The notes under the pieces are model-generated. The model had not been told where the DNA came from. It did no database searches and worked only from the letters and a program-made list of their open reading frames with translations. DNA of 64,000 bases from Halobacteriovoraceae bacterium (GTDB lineage: Bacteria > Bdellovibrionota > Bacteriovoracia > Bacteriovoracales > Bacteriovoracaceae): assembly GCA_002711995.1 (NCBI GenBank), contig PASN01000007.1:25546-89545 (forward strand), read 5' to 3'. A program made the translations under genes and the position numbers. How positions within the stretch are numbered: position 1 is the stretch's first letter; each line of letters begins with the position of its first letter. Shown in pieces: positions 9,600-18,113 of this stretch.

Positions 9600-9983
9600 A
9601 TGAAAATTCTTTTTCTTTTCTGGTTCGTGCTTGCTATGGGCTGCAACCCATCAGGAAGTTCAAAAGACAATGTTGATAAAAGGTTTGTTAAGGGAATTCT
9701 CAAGGCCGGAGACTTTGAGGTGATAGATCTTCGAACACAGCAGGAAGTGGAAGACACAGGGGTTATTCCAGGTGCCAAAGTGAAAGACTATTACGAGGGA
9801 GACTTTAAAAGGTTTGTTGAAAACCTTGACTCTGAAAAAAAGTATGTCATCTATTGCAAGTCTGGTGGACGGTCAGCAAAGGCATATAAGGTGATGGTTG
9901 AAAGCGGACTCCATGTCAAAAATTATAGCGGCGGTATGGATGAGTGGCTGGAGTCTGGGTTTGAAAGGCAGAGGAGAGAATGA
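9600..9983 (+). CDS. Rhodanese-domain lipoprotein
   Basis: A 127-residue exported protein. Residues 1-15 form a lipoprotein signal ending in the lipobox LAMGC, so Cys15 should be acylated. The rest is a single rhodanese domain with active-site loop CKSGGRS (Cys near residue 83), preceded by the DLRTQQEVEDTG region. Single-domain periplasmic rhodaneses move sulfane sulfur or act in thiol chemistry; the donor is unknown. AGGGGG precedes the ATG. Its stop overlaps the start of the next gene (ATGA), so it is co-translated with the hydroxylase-type membrane protein. Confidence 0.9.
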   Translation: MKILFLFWFVLAMGCNPSGSSKDNVDKRFVKGILKAGDFEVIDLRTQQEVEDTGVIPGAKVKDYYEGDFKRFVENLDSEKKYVIYCKSGGRSAKAYKVMVESGLHVKNYSGGMDEWLESGFERQRRE

Positions 9984-10756
9984 GCGAGTCTTTTCTTAGA
10001 GGTGGAATATTCTTGTCTGGGTTGGTGTTGTTTTCGTCATTAGAGTATTTTATACCCTATCGTGAAAGGCTTTTTAAGCGCTCTCAGAGATGGCCTGGCA
10101 ACCTCCTTCTTATTTTTATATCGAATGTCTTATTAACTGGATTAGCACCGTTGAGCCTTTTGTCTTTCTCAAGGCTGGCGGAAGAGGGAAGTGTAGGTCT
10201 TCTCAATAATGTTGAAATGCATTACCCATTGGAGTTTATTTTCGCTTTGGTTGCTTTAGATTTTGCTGTCTACCTCCAACATGTTTTAAGTCATCGGGTT
10301 CCATTATTGTGGCGATTCCATAGAGTCCACCACTCTGATGCAGATTTGGATGCCACCAGCGCTCTTAGATTTCATCCTGTGGAAATAATATTTTCAATAA
10401 TTTATAAGGGGGGGGGGGTGGTTTTGCTTGGCGCCTCATTTGAGGCCGTCTTTGTCTTTGAGGTTATTTTAAACTTCACCGCAATGTTTAATCACTCCAA
10501 TATTTATATTCCCCAACGGGTTGAGTCTCAGCTAAGAAACTTTATTGTAACTCCACAGATGCATATTATTCATCACTCTACGCTAAGTAAGTTTAGCAAC
10601 ACTAACTATGGATTTAATCTTTCAATTTGGGATAAGTTCTTCAGAAGCTATCAGGGGGATGTGGGTGGGGAATTCACTATTGGTCAATTAGACTGCCAAG
10701 ATGTTCAATCTCATAAGCTTAAAACACTTTTGCTTCTGCCATTTAAAAAGAATTAG
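9980..10756 (+). CDS. Fatty acid hydroxylase / sterol desaturase superfamily protein
   Basis: A 258-residue integral membrane di-iron enzyme of the PF04116 type. Histidine clusters are present: HRVPLLWRFHRVHHSD near residue 105-120, HPVE near 134 and HIIHHST near 193-199, with about four membrane segments. The family inserts hydroxyl groups or double bonds into lipids; substrate unknown. The gene overlaps the rhodanese gene by 4 bases. Odd feature: an 11-G run at 10408-10418 codes for the Lys-Gly-Gly-Gly-Val turn near residue 145, making the reading frame exposed to slipped-strand change. As given, the frame is intact from start to stop. A second member of the superfamily lies at 54302. Confidence 0.9.
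   Translation: MSESFLRGGIFLSGLVLFSSLEYFIPYRERLFKRSQRWPGNLLLIFISNVLLTGLAPLSLLSFSRLAEEGSVGLLNNVEMHYPLEFIFALVALDFAVYLQHVLSHRVPLLWRFHRVHHSDADLDATSALRFHPVEIIFSIIYKGGGVVLLGASFEAVFVFEVILNFTAMFNHSNIYIPQRVESQLRNFIVTPQMHIIHHSTLSKFSNTNYGFNLSIWDKFFRSYQGDVGGEFTIGQLDCQDVQSHKLKTLLLLPFKKN
10408..10418. repeat. 11-G homopolymer inside a coding sequence
   Basis: An uninterrupted run of 11 G codes for Gly-Gly-Gly in the hydroxylase-type gene (9980-10756). It is by far the longest G run I noticed in the window. Tracts of this length are typical contingency loci in phase-variable genes, where loss or gain of one G shifts the frame. Confidence 0.85.
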
Positions 10757-10767
10757 GTTCTGAATCG

Positions 10768-10796
10768 TTGGCCCCCCGGGAATGGAGGGCCAATTT
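10768..10796. terminator. Bidirectional terminator between convergent genes
   Basis: TTGGCCC and GGGCCAA form a 7-bp stem that can extend with inner C/G pairs, flanked by A and T stretches on both sides. It lies between the convergent stops at 10756 and 10799 and can serve both. Confidence 0.75.
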
Positions 10797-10798
10797 AA

Positions 10799-11506
10799 CT
10801 AGCGGTAGAAAAGAGTGTTTTTAGATCTTCCTTCAAGAGTTCTTACGTGAAGGAGCACTTCGTTTCTATCTATATCGCTTGGCACTTTCCACTCATACTC
10901 AAAAGGTACAAGCTTCATTGGGCAATGCGCTCTTACTTGCTTCATTTTTGGTAGGATAGAGTAAGTGTCTTTGCCATTGCTGATATATTCAATGCTATCC
11001 AGTTCAAAACAGTCACTTGGGTTGTAGCCTTTAAGTATAACGTGTCCGTCTCTAGCGCTTTCCTTGTCTATGTGTTCAACGTAAGCATAGCTAAAGTCAT
11101 CGATGGCCGCACTTGTGGACTCATTCACCTTAAGTTTTGCCTCTTTTTTGTAAATTGATTTTCCGTTTACTGTCACTTCGTACTTGCCTTTGTCTAAAAC
11201 CCCAAGCTCTAGAGTCTCAGTGAAAGGAACCACCATCTCTGGACAGAATGGATTGCTTTCATCGTAGTAAAGGGAAGTCAAAAGAATGTCTATCTTGTTG
11301 CCAGTAACCATCGCGTTCGCTTTTGGAGTCTTGTGGCAAAGGTTGGGTAAAAATCCAGTTATGATTATTTCAGAATTGTCGTTTGAGTCAAATCCTGATG
11401 GAACAAATACGTGTGTCACTGGGATAACCTTTTGAGTAGGAACACCAGCTTGAACAAGGCCTGCGCCAAAAGCAAAAGTAAAAATAGCTAAAATTGTTTT
11501 TTTCAT
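10799..11506 (-). CDS. Secreted protein with two tandem repeats, unknown function
   Basis: A 235-residue exported protein with a Sec signal peptide (residues 1-20, cleavage after VQA). I do not recognise the family. The mature part looks like an internal duplication: a first unit with a Cys near 57, then a CPEMVVPF block near 93, and a second unit with a Cys near 163 and a CPMKLVPF block near 197. Each unit has a Gly-x-x-P start (GFLP, GYNP). The paired cysteines suggest disulfides in the periplasm or at the surface. GAGGAG lies before the ATG. It is followed by the hybrid kinase gene on the same strand, 93 bases downstream of this gene's upstream neighbour, so no operon is certain. Confidence 0.8.
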   Translation of the reverse strand: MKKTILAIFTFAFGAGLVQAGVPTQKVIPVTHVFVPSGFDSNDNSEIIITGFLPNLCHKTPKANAMVTGNKIDILLTSLYYDESNPFCPEMVVPFTETLELGVLDKGKYEVTVNGKSIYKKEAKLKVNESTSAAIDDFSYAYVEHIDKESARDGHVILKGYNPSDCFELDSIEYISNGKDTYSILPKMKQVRAHCPMKLVPFEYEWKVPSDIDRNEVLLHVRTLEGRSKNTLFYR

Positions 11507-11599
11507 AATCTCTCCTCGTAGATGATTGTGTCTGGAGTGATTATTCCGTTTGGAAAACAGATCGTTAATTATATTGCCCAGTAATAAACCTGATTAATA

Positions 11600-14176
11600 T
11601 CAACTTTTGGTCTTTGTCAAAGTTTCTTCTAAAGCTTTTAAAAAATCCAACTTATCAAATGGCTTTACCAAGAAACTGTCAAAGCCACTACTTATAGCTT
11701 TTTCAGCATCGGTTTCTCTGGCATAGGCGGTTAATGCAATTGCTGGCAGGTGTTGCGTTTCACTTTCTTTATTTCTTATAATTTTTATTAATTCAAATCC
11801 GCTCATGTGCGGCATGCCAATATCACTTACCAGGATGTCGAACCTCTGCCTTTTGAGCTTTTTCAGTCCTTCTTGGGCACTTGTGGCGGTGCCGAGTTTA
11901 ACATCTTGATCTCTTAGCATTTGTTTGATGACATTAATTGATTCGGGCTCATCATCTACCACTAGGATGTGTGGACTGGATTCGAGCTTAAAATCCTCAT
12001 TGATTGGCAACCCTTCTTCATTTATTTGCTTACGCTCAACTCTAGGAATAGTTACTGTGAAGGTTGAGCCTCTACCTTTTCCTTCACTTTCCACTTTTAC
12101 GGATCCTTTGTGAAGCTTCATTATATTGGATACTAATGCTAGGCCTAAACCAAGACCACCTTCGCTCCGAACGGATGTTTGATCCTCTTGCCTAAAGTTC
12201 TCAAAAACATGAGGAAGAAAGTCTTTGTTAATGCCACGGCCAGTATCTCTAAATGTGACAATGCAGGAGTCTTTTTCCGCTGAAGCCGAAATTAAAATTT
12301 CACCGCCTTGAGGCGTGAACTTTATTGCGTTGGAGAGAATATTCAAAAAAACTTGAATTAGCTTTGTTTCGACGCCTAAGACATACACTTTGCTGGGGCA
12401 TTCGAAATGAATTTTAAGGTCTTTTTTATTCGCTTGAAGTTTAATGCTTTCTACAGAGTGTTCGAGCAAACATTTCAATCCCAATGGCCTTGGTTCAAAC
12501 TTCTCCTTTCCCTTAATCAAGGAGGATACGTCCAAAATATCTTCGATTATTTTGCTTTGTCTTTTTGCGGACCTTAGGATTGCCGTAATTTGATTTTTTA
12601 AATCGTTTGGTAAGTCTTCCTCTACTAACAACTGGGCATAACCATAGATCACATTCAAGGGTGTTCTTAACTCGTGGGATACGGTTGCTAAAAATTCGTC
12701 TTTTAAACTGTTGGATTGCTCGAGTTCTTTAATTAGGTAGGTGTTTTCAAGACAAATGCCAGCGATGGAGGTTAATTCATCCAGCTTTGGAAGACTTGGA
12801 TCGCTAATCTCACGAGGACCTTTTAGGATTAAGACGCCTTTAACGTCTCCTTTTACTAGTATAGGTTGAGCATGGTAGAAGCTGTGTGCTGATAATCCTT
12901 CTTGAAGTTGATATTGCTTGGTTTGAACGACTACTTCTTTTAGGTCTAAAATTTTGTTTAGTTCGGCGCTTTTAAGCTCTTCTAAATTGTTTTCTGGCCA
13001 ATTTTTGAGTATTGCATTTATCGTGCCTCCACTTTCTGAATAAATTATCATACAACTTGCAGATATGTGGTTAGATATAAAATTAGCTAGAGAGTTTAAT
13101 AGCTCGTCAGGTCTTCTTATTTGACTCAAAAGCTTACTCTCATTCACAATTAGTGTTTTTGCTTGTATTGAGTATCTGAGTCGCGATTCGCTTTCCTCAA
13201 TGGATTTACTGTTTCTTATAAAAGCTTTTGCTATGAGAAAAATAAGAAAGCTCACCAAAGTCCCAAGAGTGAAAGTTACATACTCGATTGAAGAGGTTAG
13301 TGTGGCCTCTAACGTTGGTAAACTCTCAACTGTAACTAGAAAGTCTTTGTTGCCAAAGCGCACCTTTGATGTGCTTTTAAACTGTGGTCTTGGTCTGGGC
13401 TCATCTATTTGTTCTTCATCTGTTGTGAATACCAGCTCCTGTTTTTCTTCATCTAAAACTAGGAATACCGAAAAATGCACATTGTTAAATAAAGACTTTT
13501 CGGAATCGATTATTGTTTTGAAGACCTGTTCTGCGTCTAAAAGGCCGATGATTAAACCATGAAGTGACTCCATCCTTTCTGAAGAGACTTCTTGGGGGGC
13601 CTTAGGGTTAATGATAGGCATATAAAGAGACAGATTCGCTCTGTCGTAGTCCAAGATATGGCCCTTTTTTGTTATGACTACATCTTTCTCTAGTGCGTGT
13701 TTAAGCTGGTTTTTGAAATTCTTCTCTTTAGGAAAAATATCCATACCTAATAGTGCCGATGATTGATCCGAGAAGGGTTCTATGTATTTCAATGGGGCAT
13801 AATGCTTTGTGTCCTTTTCAGTCTTTTTAACCTTGGCATAAGAGGCGAATCCCAGTGCGACTAAACCTGGAAGCCTCTCCTGTATTTTTAAACCTAGAAA
13901 GTATTGTTGGAACTCTTCTCTTGTAACGAATTCGCTGGCCAGAAATAGAATCGAAGTCTGTTGGACGGTTTCAGTGTAAGGTGTAAGACTTCGACTAATA
14001 GTTGTTATGACTTGATTGTTTATATTTGTGAATTCTGTAACACCCTCCGCTCTGTTCTTTAGGAAAAGTGCATAACTAATAGCAAAGGTCATTGAAAGCA
14101 GGATAAGCAGTAGAGCGATGGGGCCGTGGTCTGAAACTAAATTTCGCTTAGAGCCTAAGAATTTCTTTATTCTCAT
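11600..14176 (-). CDS. CHASE-GAF hybrid histidine kinase with receiver
   Basis: An 858-residue membrane sensor kinase. A membrane helix near 20-40 and another near 300-320 enclose a periplasmic CHASE1-type domain (GLVALGFASYAK near 94-110). Cytosolic parts: a GAF-like domain (about 340-490), HisKA with phosphoacceptor His near 500 in ATVSHELRTPLNVIYG, HATPase (N box LSNAIKFTPQGG, G boxes DTGRGI and GGLGLGLAL), and a C-terminal receiver (about 735-855) with Asp in LVSDIGMPHMSG and Lys in LVKPFDK. CHASE domains bind small extracellular ligands; the ligand is unknown. AAGGA precedes the ATG. No adjacent output regulator is seen, so phosphate probably leaves by phosphorelay to a distant partner. 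Confidence 0.93.
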   Translation of the reverse strand: MRIKKFLGSKRNLVSDHGPIALLLILLSMTFAISYALFLKNRAEGVTEFTNINNQVITTISRSLTPYTETVQQTSILFLASEFVTREEFQQYFLGLKIQERLPGLVALGFASYAKVKKTEKDTKHYAPLKYIEPFSDQSSALLGMDIFPKEKNFKNQLKHALEKDVVITKKGHILDYDRANLSLYMPIINPKAPQEVSSERMESLHGLIIGLLDAEQVFKTIIDSEKSLFNNVHFSVFLVLDEEKQELVFTTDEEQIDEPRPRPQFKSTSKVRFGNKDFLVTVESLPTLEATLTSSIEYVTFTLGTLVSFLIFLIAKAFIRNSKSIEESESRLRYSIQAKTLIVNESKLLSQIRRPDELLNSLANFISNHISASCMIIYSESGGTINAILKNWPENNLEELKSAELNKILDLKEVVVQTKQYQLQEGLSAHSFYHAQPILVKGDVKGVLILKGPREISDPSLPKLDELTSIAGICLENTYLIKELEQSNSLKDEFLATVSHELRTPLNVIYGYAQLLVEEDLPNDLKNQITAILRSAKRQSKIIEDILDVSSLIKGKEKFEPRPLGLKCLLEHSVESIKLQANKKDLKIHFECPSKVYVLGVETKLIQVFLNILSNAIKFTPQGGEILISASAEKDSCIVTFRDTGRGINKDFLPHVFENFRQEDQTSVRSEGGLGLGLALVSNIMKLHKGSVKVESEGKGRGSTFTVTIPRVERKQINEEGLPINEDFKLESSPHILVVDDEPESINVIKQMLRDQDVKLGTATSAQEGLKKLKRQRFDILVSDIGMPHMSGFELIKIIRNKESETQHLPAIALTAYARETDAEKAISSGFDSFLVKPFDKLDFLKALEETLTKTKS

Positions 14177-14247
14177 CTGTGATCCTTAAAAACATATTAT
14201 ATGTATTTTAATTGTATTGATGAGTTCTATATTCCTTTGACTTCAAA

Positions 14248-14267
14248 TGTTTAAATCTTTTTAAACA
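14248..14267. repeat. Perfect inverted repeat in promoter region
   Basis: TGTTTAAA and TTTAAACA are perfect arms of 8 bases around TCTT, in the 192-bp divergent region between the hybrid kinase and the secreted metalloprotease. Position and symmetry fit an operator; no known regulator is matched. Confidence 0.4.
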
Positions 14268-14321
14268 ATGGTTAACCCGCAGGGTTGCACGTAAAAACAT
14301 GCTAAAATAAATAAGCAAAGA

Positions 14322-14333
14322 TGATATATATCA
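14322..14333. repeat. 12-bp palindrome before metalloprotease gene
   Basis: TGATATATATCA is a perfect palindrome 36 bases upstream of the ATG at 14369. It could be an operator or part of an AT-rich promoter. The AT content makes chance occurrence plausible. Confidence 0.25.
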
Positions 14334-14368
14334 GCAACATATCGCTTCACCTGTAGCATGAATAACAC

Positions 14369-15184
14369 ATGCAAAATATATCTATACTTCTTTTTACATT
14401 TTTACTTGTTAGCAATGCATTTGGGCGGTTTCAATCACTTGATCTCAATAGAAAAATGGGAAACGTAAACCAAAGCTCCCAGATGGCAGTGGGTCTTAAA
14501 TCTAAATTTGGCAAGGTCTTTTCCAAGCACTTTGACGGTAAAAAACTGGGAGTCTTGATAGAGTGGGGAAACTTAAGACCAAATGCCTATGCAAGCTTTG
14601 ATGACGAAGGAGCTCCCTATGTTCTACTTACCGAGGGGATGATTAACCATAGAATGATGAATCAAGACTCAGTTAATCTAGTCATTTGCCACGAGCTTGG
14701 GCACTTTTTGGCGGGAAGTCCTAAAAAGAACAGAGGACGCTCACAAAAGAAAAGTTGGTCTTCAGCTGAAGGACAGGCTGATTATTTTGCAACCGCCTAT
14801 TGTATGAAGGCCTTGCTCTCCTTCGAGAGCACACCGCAGAAATTTGCGTCTGAGGGCATAAGTAAAGATATCAATTCCGATATCGACTATCTTTGCGGTG
14901 GAACTCTTAGATGTAAAAGGATTGTTGAGGCCGCATATCGGCTTGCGAGGGTGTATGCAGACTCCAAGTTCTATCCGGTAAGTCTAAGTTTAGTACAAAG
15001 AAGTGACAATGTTGTTTCTGAGACCCTTTTGTCCCATCCTGAGCCACAATGCCGTCTGGACACCATGGTTGCCGGTGCTTTATGTCCATACTCTTTGGAA
15101 ATGGACTTCAATAAGAACACCCAACTTGAATGTGACAAAAGTATTCACTCTCGACCTCCATGTTGGTTTGCTCGAGGAAATTAA
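14369..15184 (+). CDS. Secreted zinc metallopeptidase-like protein
   Basis: A 271-residue exported protein with a Sec signal (residues 1-19, ISILLFTFLLVSNAFG). It holds the zinc-peptidase signature HELGH near residue 112, and a possible third ligand in SSAEGQADYFA near 131-141, the E-x-x-x-D pattern of M48-like peptidases. The C-terminal part has several cysteines (near 153, 177, 182, 228) that may form disulfides. Length and lack of membrane segments differ from HtpX-type M48 proteins, so it is a soluble periplasmic or secreted protease of unplaced subfamily. The TGATATATATCA palindrome and an inverted repeat lie upstream. Confidence 0.8.
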   Translation: MQNISILLFTFLLVSNAFGRFQSLDLNRKMGNVNQSSQMAVGLKSKFGKVFSKHFDGKKLGVLIEWGNLRPNAYASFDDEGAPYVLLTEGMINHRMMNQDSVNLVICHELGHFLAGSPKKNRGRSQKKSWSSAEGQADYFATAYCMKALLSFESTPQKFASEGISKDINSDIDYLCGGTLRCKRIVEAAYRLARVYADSKFYPVSLSLVQRSDNVVSETLLSHPEPQCRLDTMVAGALCPYSLEMDFNKNTQLECDKSIHSRPPCWFARGN

Positions 15185-15287
15185 CCAGAAAGATTTAGCT
15201 TTCTTCAGTTCGACTCTTATAAGATTTCTCTTGGGAAATTTGATTTGGAAAGCATCGTGAAGTAGTTATACCTCGCAAGGAGGTTCT

Positions 15288-16073
15288 GTGGTTGCGAATG
15301 TAAAAAATTTTCCAATTCTGCTTCAATTAAGAAGAACAAGATTTGAGTATCACTTTAGAAATGATTGCAATGTAAACTATTTTAGGGGTGTTTATCCCTC
15401 CTTTAAGCACGCTCTACAAGATGCTCCGAACACTAAGAGGCATGGTTATGACAATGCCCCTGCCGCAAGGATGTATAAAGAAAGAACTGAGAGAGTCTAC
15501 AGCACAGATTATCCAGTGCTATATTGGCTAACCAAGTTTCAATCACGAATTCAAACAGTTTTTGATTTTGGTGGGCACATAGGAGTTCATTTCTATAGCT
15601 ACCAAAAGTATTTTAGCTTTTCGAACTTAACTAGTTGGACGGTATGCGAAGTGCCTGCCGTCATTGACGAGGCCAGAAAGTTCCCTCTGTATGAAAAGGG
15701 AACTATTCTAAACTTTGTCACGGATGTCTCCAACAGCGATGGATATGATTTATTTTTAGCGAATGGATCTTTACAGTATCTAGAATGGGAGTTGCACGAA
15801 AAGCTTAGAAGATTGAATAGACTCCCAAAGTTTCTCATAGTGAATATGCTTCCACTACACAAAAATACTCGTACAATAACTCTTCAAAGCATCGGAACTT
15901 CTTTTTGTCCCTACCTTTTGCGAAAGCGATCTGAATTTATATCCGGGCTTGAGGGGCTTGGTTATGAATTACTGGACGAATGGAACAATGAAGAGAAGAG
16001 TTGCGCAATCGCTTTTGAAACAGAGAGGTCTTTAGATCACTACAAGGGGATGACTTTTGCCTGGAAACACTAA
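15288..16073 (+). CDS. TIGR04325-type putative methyltransferase
   Basis: A 261-residue protein starting with GTG, preceded by AAGGAGG at five bases, which fixes the start. The pattern (FRGVYPSFKHAL near 31, GYDNAPAA near 50, VFDFGGHIGVHFY near 90, WTVCEVPAVIDEAR near 115, and YDLFLANGSLQYLE near 148) matches the TIGR04325 (LIC12133-like) methyltransferase family, often found in polysaccharide or surface-modification gene sets. The FDFGGHIG loop should bind S-adenosylmethionine. It overlaps the acyltransferase by 17 bases, so both probably modify one surface glycan; the acceptor is unknown. Confidence 0.8.
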   Translation: MVANVKNFPILLQLRRTRFEYHFRNDCNVNYFRGVYPSFKHALQDAPNTKRHGYDNAPAARMYKERTERVYSTDYPVLYWLTKFQSRIQTVFDFGGHIGVHFYSYQKYFSFSNLTSWTVCEVPAVIDEARKFPLYEKGTILNFVTDVSNSDGYDLFLANGSLQYLEWELHEKLRRLNRLPKFLIVNMLPLHKNTRTITLQSIGTSFCPYLLRKRSEFISGLEGLGYELLDEWNNEEKSCAIAFETERSLDHYKGMTFAWKH

Positions 16074-17184
16074 TGGTTCAAGTTATCTTTACTCTTTAGA
16101 TGGTTTAAGAGGAGTTGCCGCCTTAAGTATCGTCTTTCTTCACTACTCGAGCTATCTTTTTTCTGATATCGGCTCATTCGTTGAATCTTTCACACCAATG
16201 TTAAATCGAACATATCTGTTTGTTGATATGTTTTTCATATTGAGCGGCTTTGTATTGAGTTTAAGGTATTCAGAAACCTTCAATACCACAGTCATGTCTA
16301 GGCCATATTTTTCTTTTATGAGTAAAAGATTTTTTAGAGTTTATCCTCTGCATCTAGCAACGTTGATGTTTTTATTTATACTTCACCGTTGGCTTTTACC
16401 GTTCTATCCTGACATCCCTCCTGATGAGTTCCAAGTCCGGAGAGGGAACTTTTCCTTGTTCTCCAACGTCTTACTCATTCACTCTTCTGGCATAGGCGAT
16501 AGGGGATGTTTTGACTGCACAAGCTGGAATTATCCCTCTTGGTCCATAAGCGTGGAGTGGCTTAGTTATTTTTCCATACCTAGCCTTATTTTTATTTTGA
16601 CCCGCCTAAAGCGGTTAGTACCTGTTTTGTTGTTAGGTCTAATGATAGGGCTTCTTTTTATTGAGAGCAAAGTTGGTCATTTGGATGTTGCCTCGACTCC
16701 AGGCTGGTATCGATGTTTGGTCGGAATGATTATTGGGGTATGTCTAAACATTTATGCATATAAGAGGTTTGCTATCTCAAGGACAATCGTTATTTTATGG
16801 GCCATCTTGATGCTTTTAGGGTTTCATTACTTAAAAAATGACACCCTTTTAGTTGTGGGTATCTCTATTTACTTGTTATTAGTGGTGAATTGCTCAAAAC
16901 AGGGGATCCTTAGCTCCAGTTATTTTCAATGGCTTGGCAAGAGATCTTTTTCAATCTACTTAATGCACGTCCCTGTGCAAGACCTGACGAGCTTTTTCAT
17001 ACGTCTACAATTTAATGTTTCTCCTCAAAACCTTAGCGCTTTCGTTCAGGTTCTGGGATTTATGGCCGCGGTTTGCGCCACTTTGTTTTTATCCAACTTT
17101 TCGTATCGCTGGATAGAGTTACCATTCATTAAAGGAGTTCCAATTAAGTCCCGGGATTCATTAAAGCTTGCTGTGAAGCGTTGA
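16057..17184 (+). CDS. Acyltransferase 3 (OafA/YrhL-type) membrane protein
   Basis: A 375-residue inner-membrane acyltransferase. LDGLRGVAALSIVFLHYSS near residue 14-32 carries the family R and catalytic H motifs; FVDMFFILSGFVLSLRY follows near 55, then about ten membrane segments. The family transfers acetyl or other acyl groups to sugars of O-antigen, peptidoglycan or exopolysaccharide. The start is TTG at 16057: AAGGGG lies about eight bases upstream and the frame matches the family N terminus. It overlaps the methyltransferase gene by 17 bases. No SGNH domain is fused. Confidence 0.9.
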   Translation: MPGNTNGSSYLYSLDGLRGVAALSIVFLHYSSYLFSDIGSFVESFTPMLNRTYLFVDMFFILSGFVLSLRYSETFNTTVMSRPYFSFMSKRFFRVYPLHLATLMFLFILHRWLLPFYPDIPPDEFQVRRGNFSLFSNVLLIHSSGIGDRGCFDCTSWNYPSWSISVEWLSYFSIPSLIFILTRLKRLVPVLLLGLMIGLLFIESKVGHLDVASTPGWYRCLVGMIIGVCLNIYAYKRFAISRTIVILWAILMLLGFHYLKNDTLLVVGISIYLLLVVNCSKQGILSSSYFQWLGKRSFSIYLMHVPVQDLTSFFIRLQFNVSPQNLSAFVQVLGFMAAVCATLFLSNFSYRWIELPFIKGVPIKSRDSLKLAVKR

Positions 17185-17247
17185 GATAGTTTGATTTGGC
17201 ATTGTGTAAATGTTTAATTAGAATTTTATACACAAAAAGGATTTGCC

Positions 17248-17763
17248 ATGTGGAAACTAATAATTTGTCTGTGTATGTCTACTTCATTGTTTGCCCAACT
17301 AACTCTTGTAAAAGAGGGCGACATTTTTATTGGGACTGAGATCTATAATCACGGCGACACTGGGAAGAGATGTACCGTTGAAATCCTGGAGATTAAACCC
17401 CACTTAAGTAAAGGGGTTCACTGCTCGAAGCTTAAGGTTAAATACAATTTTCAAACTAAACAAAATAAGCAGCCAGAAACCACCGAAACTGTTTATTCAT
17501 CAAGATCCTTTTGGAGAGATGGGGTTGTGTCTTGCGCAAGTCTAGTCAATGCTGAGGATGATCAGGACAAAGCATTTGGTCAAGATACTACTGAGCTATT
17601 CAATGAAATGTTTTCCGGTTCAAATGGCGGCATTTGGAACAAATCTAGTTACTTTATGGTTTTTGATAAAGACAAAATGCCATTGGAGGCCTTAATGAGC
17701 AACGTAAGGCCAACCATAGAAAGAACATGGACGTGTGTCAATCTGAAGCTCGAACAGAGATAG
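17248..17763 (+). CDS. Secreted protein of unknown function
   Basis: A 171-residue exported protein with a Sec signal (MWKLIICLCMSTSLFA). I do not recognise the family. The mature part is beta-rich by look and holds four cysteines (near 48, 64, 96 and 164), consistent with periplasmic disulfides. It starts a co-directional run with a Cys-rich small protein (6 bases later), DsbB-like and DsbA-like genes, so its folding may depend on the adjacent disulfide system; that is inference from position. Confidence 0.75.
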   Translation: MWKLIICLCMSTSLFAQLTLVKEGDIFIGTEIYNHGDTGKRCTVEILEIKPHLSKGVHCSKLKVKYNFQTKQNKQPETTETVYSSRSFWRDGVVSCASLVNAEDDQDKAFGQDTTELFNEMFSGSNGGIWNKSSYFMVFDKDKMPLEALMSNVRPTIERTWTCVNLKLEQR

Positions 17764-17769
17764 TCAATA

Positions 17770-18066
17770 ATGCGTTTTCTAACTCTAGCACTTCTTTTAA
17801 TCGGTCTGGACGCGCTTTCATTTGGTAGTGTTTTTGAAATCCAAGAAATTGCGTCTCCAGCTCAGGAGTGCTCCTCGGATTGCCACATTGAGAAAGCTTC
17901 CGATGTTGATTGCTGTCAATTCGGACAATGCCACTCCTATGCTATTCTTGAAAGTAGGCCAATCATTCAGTCAAATTATGAAAAAGAATGTACTAATGGT
18001 TTTTCTGACCTTCATTTTAAGGTTAGCAACATGGCCTTTAAGATTTTTAGACCTCCAAAGGCATAG
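17770..18066 (+). CDS. Small Cys-rich exported protein
   Basis: A 98-residue protein with a Sec-type signal (MRFLTLALLLIGLDALSFG). The mature part has six cysteines in a pattern of C-x3-C, CC and C-x4-C followed by a late one (near residues 34, 38, 48, 49, 54 and 73). I do not recognise it; metal binding or disulfide formation are both possible. It lies 6 bases after the previous secreted protein and 47 bases before the DsbB-like gene, which supports a joint operon. A longer overlapping frame (17822-18121) lacks these signs and was dropped. Confidence 0.6.
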   Translation: MRFLTLALLLIGLDALSFGSVFEIQEIASPAQECSSDCHIEKASDVDCCQFGQCHSYAILESRPIIQSNYEKECTNGFSDLHFKVSNMAFKIFRPPKA

Positions 18067-18113
18067 TTCTTTGACTAAAGTATCTAACTTAATTTTTGTA
18101 TTAAAGGTTATTT

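Noticed and set aside
15003..15260. 85-codon frame overlapping the end of the metalloprotease
   Set aside because: Overlaps a well-supported gene in another frame and has no ribosome site.
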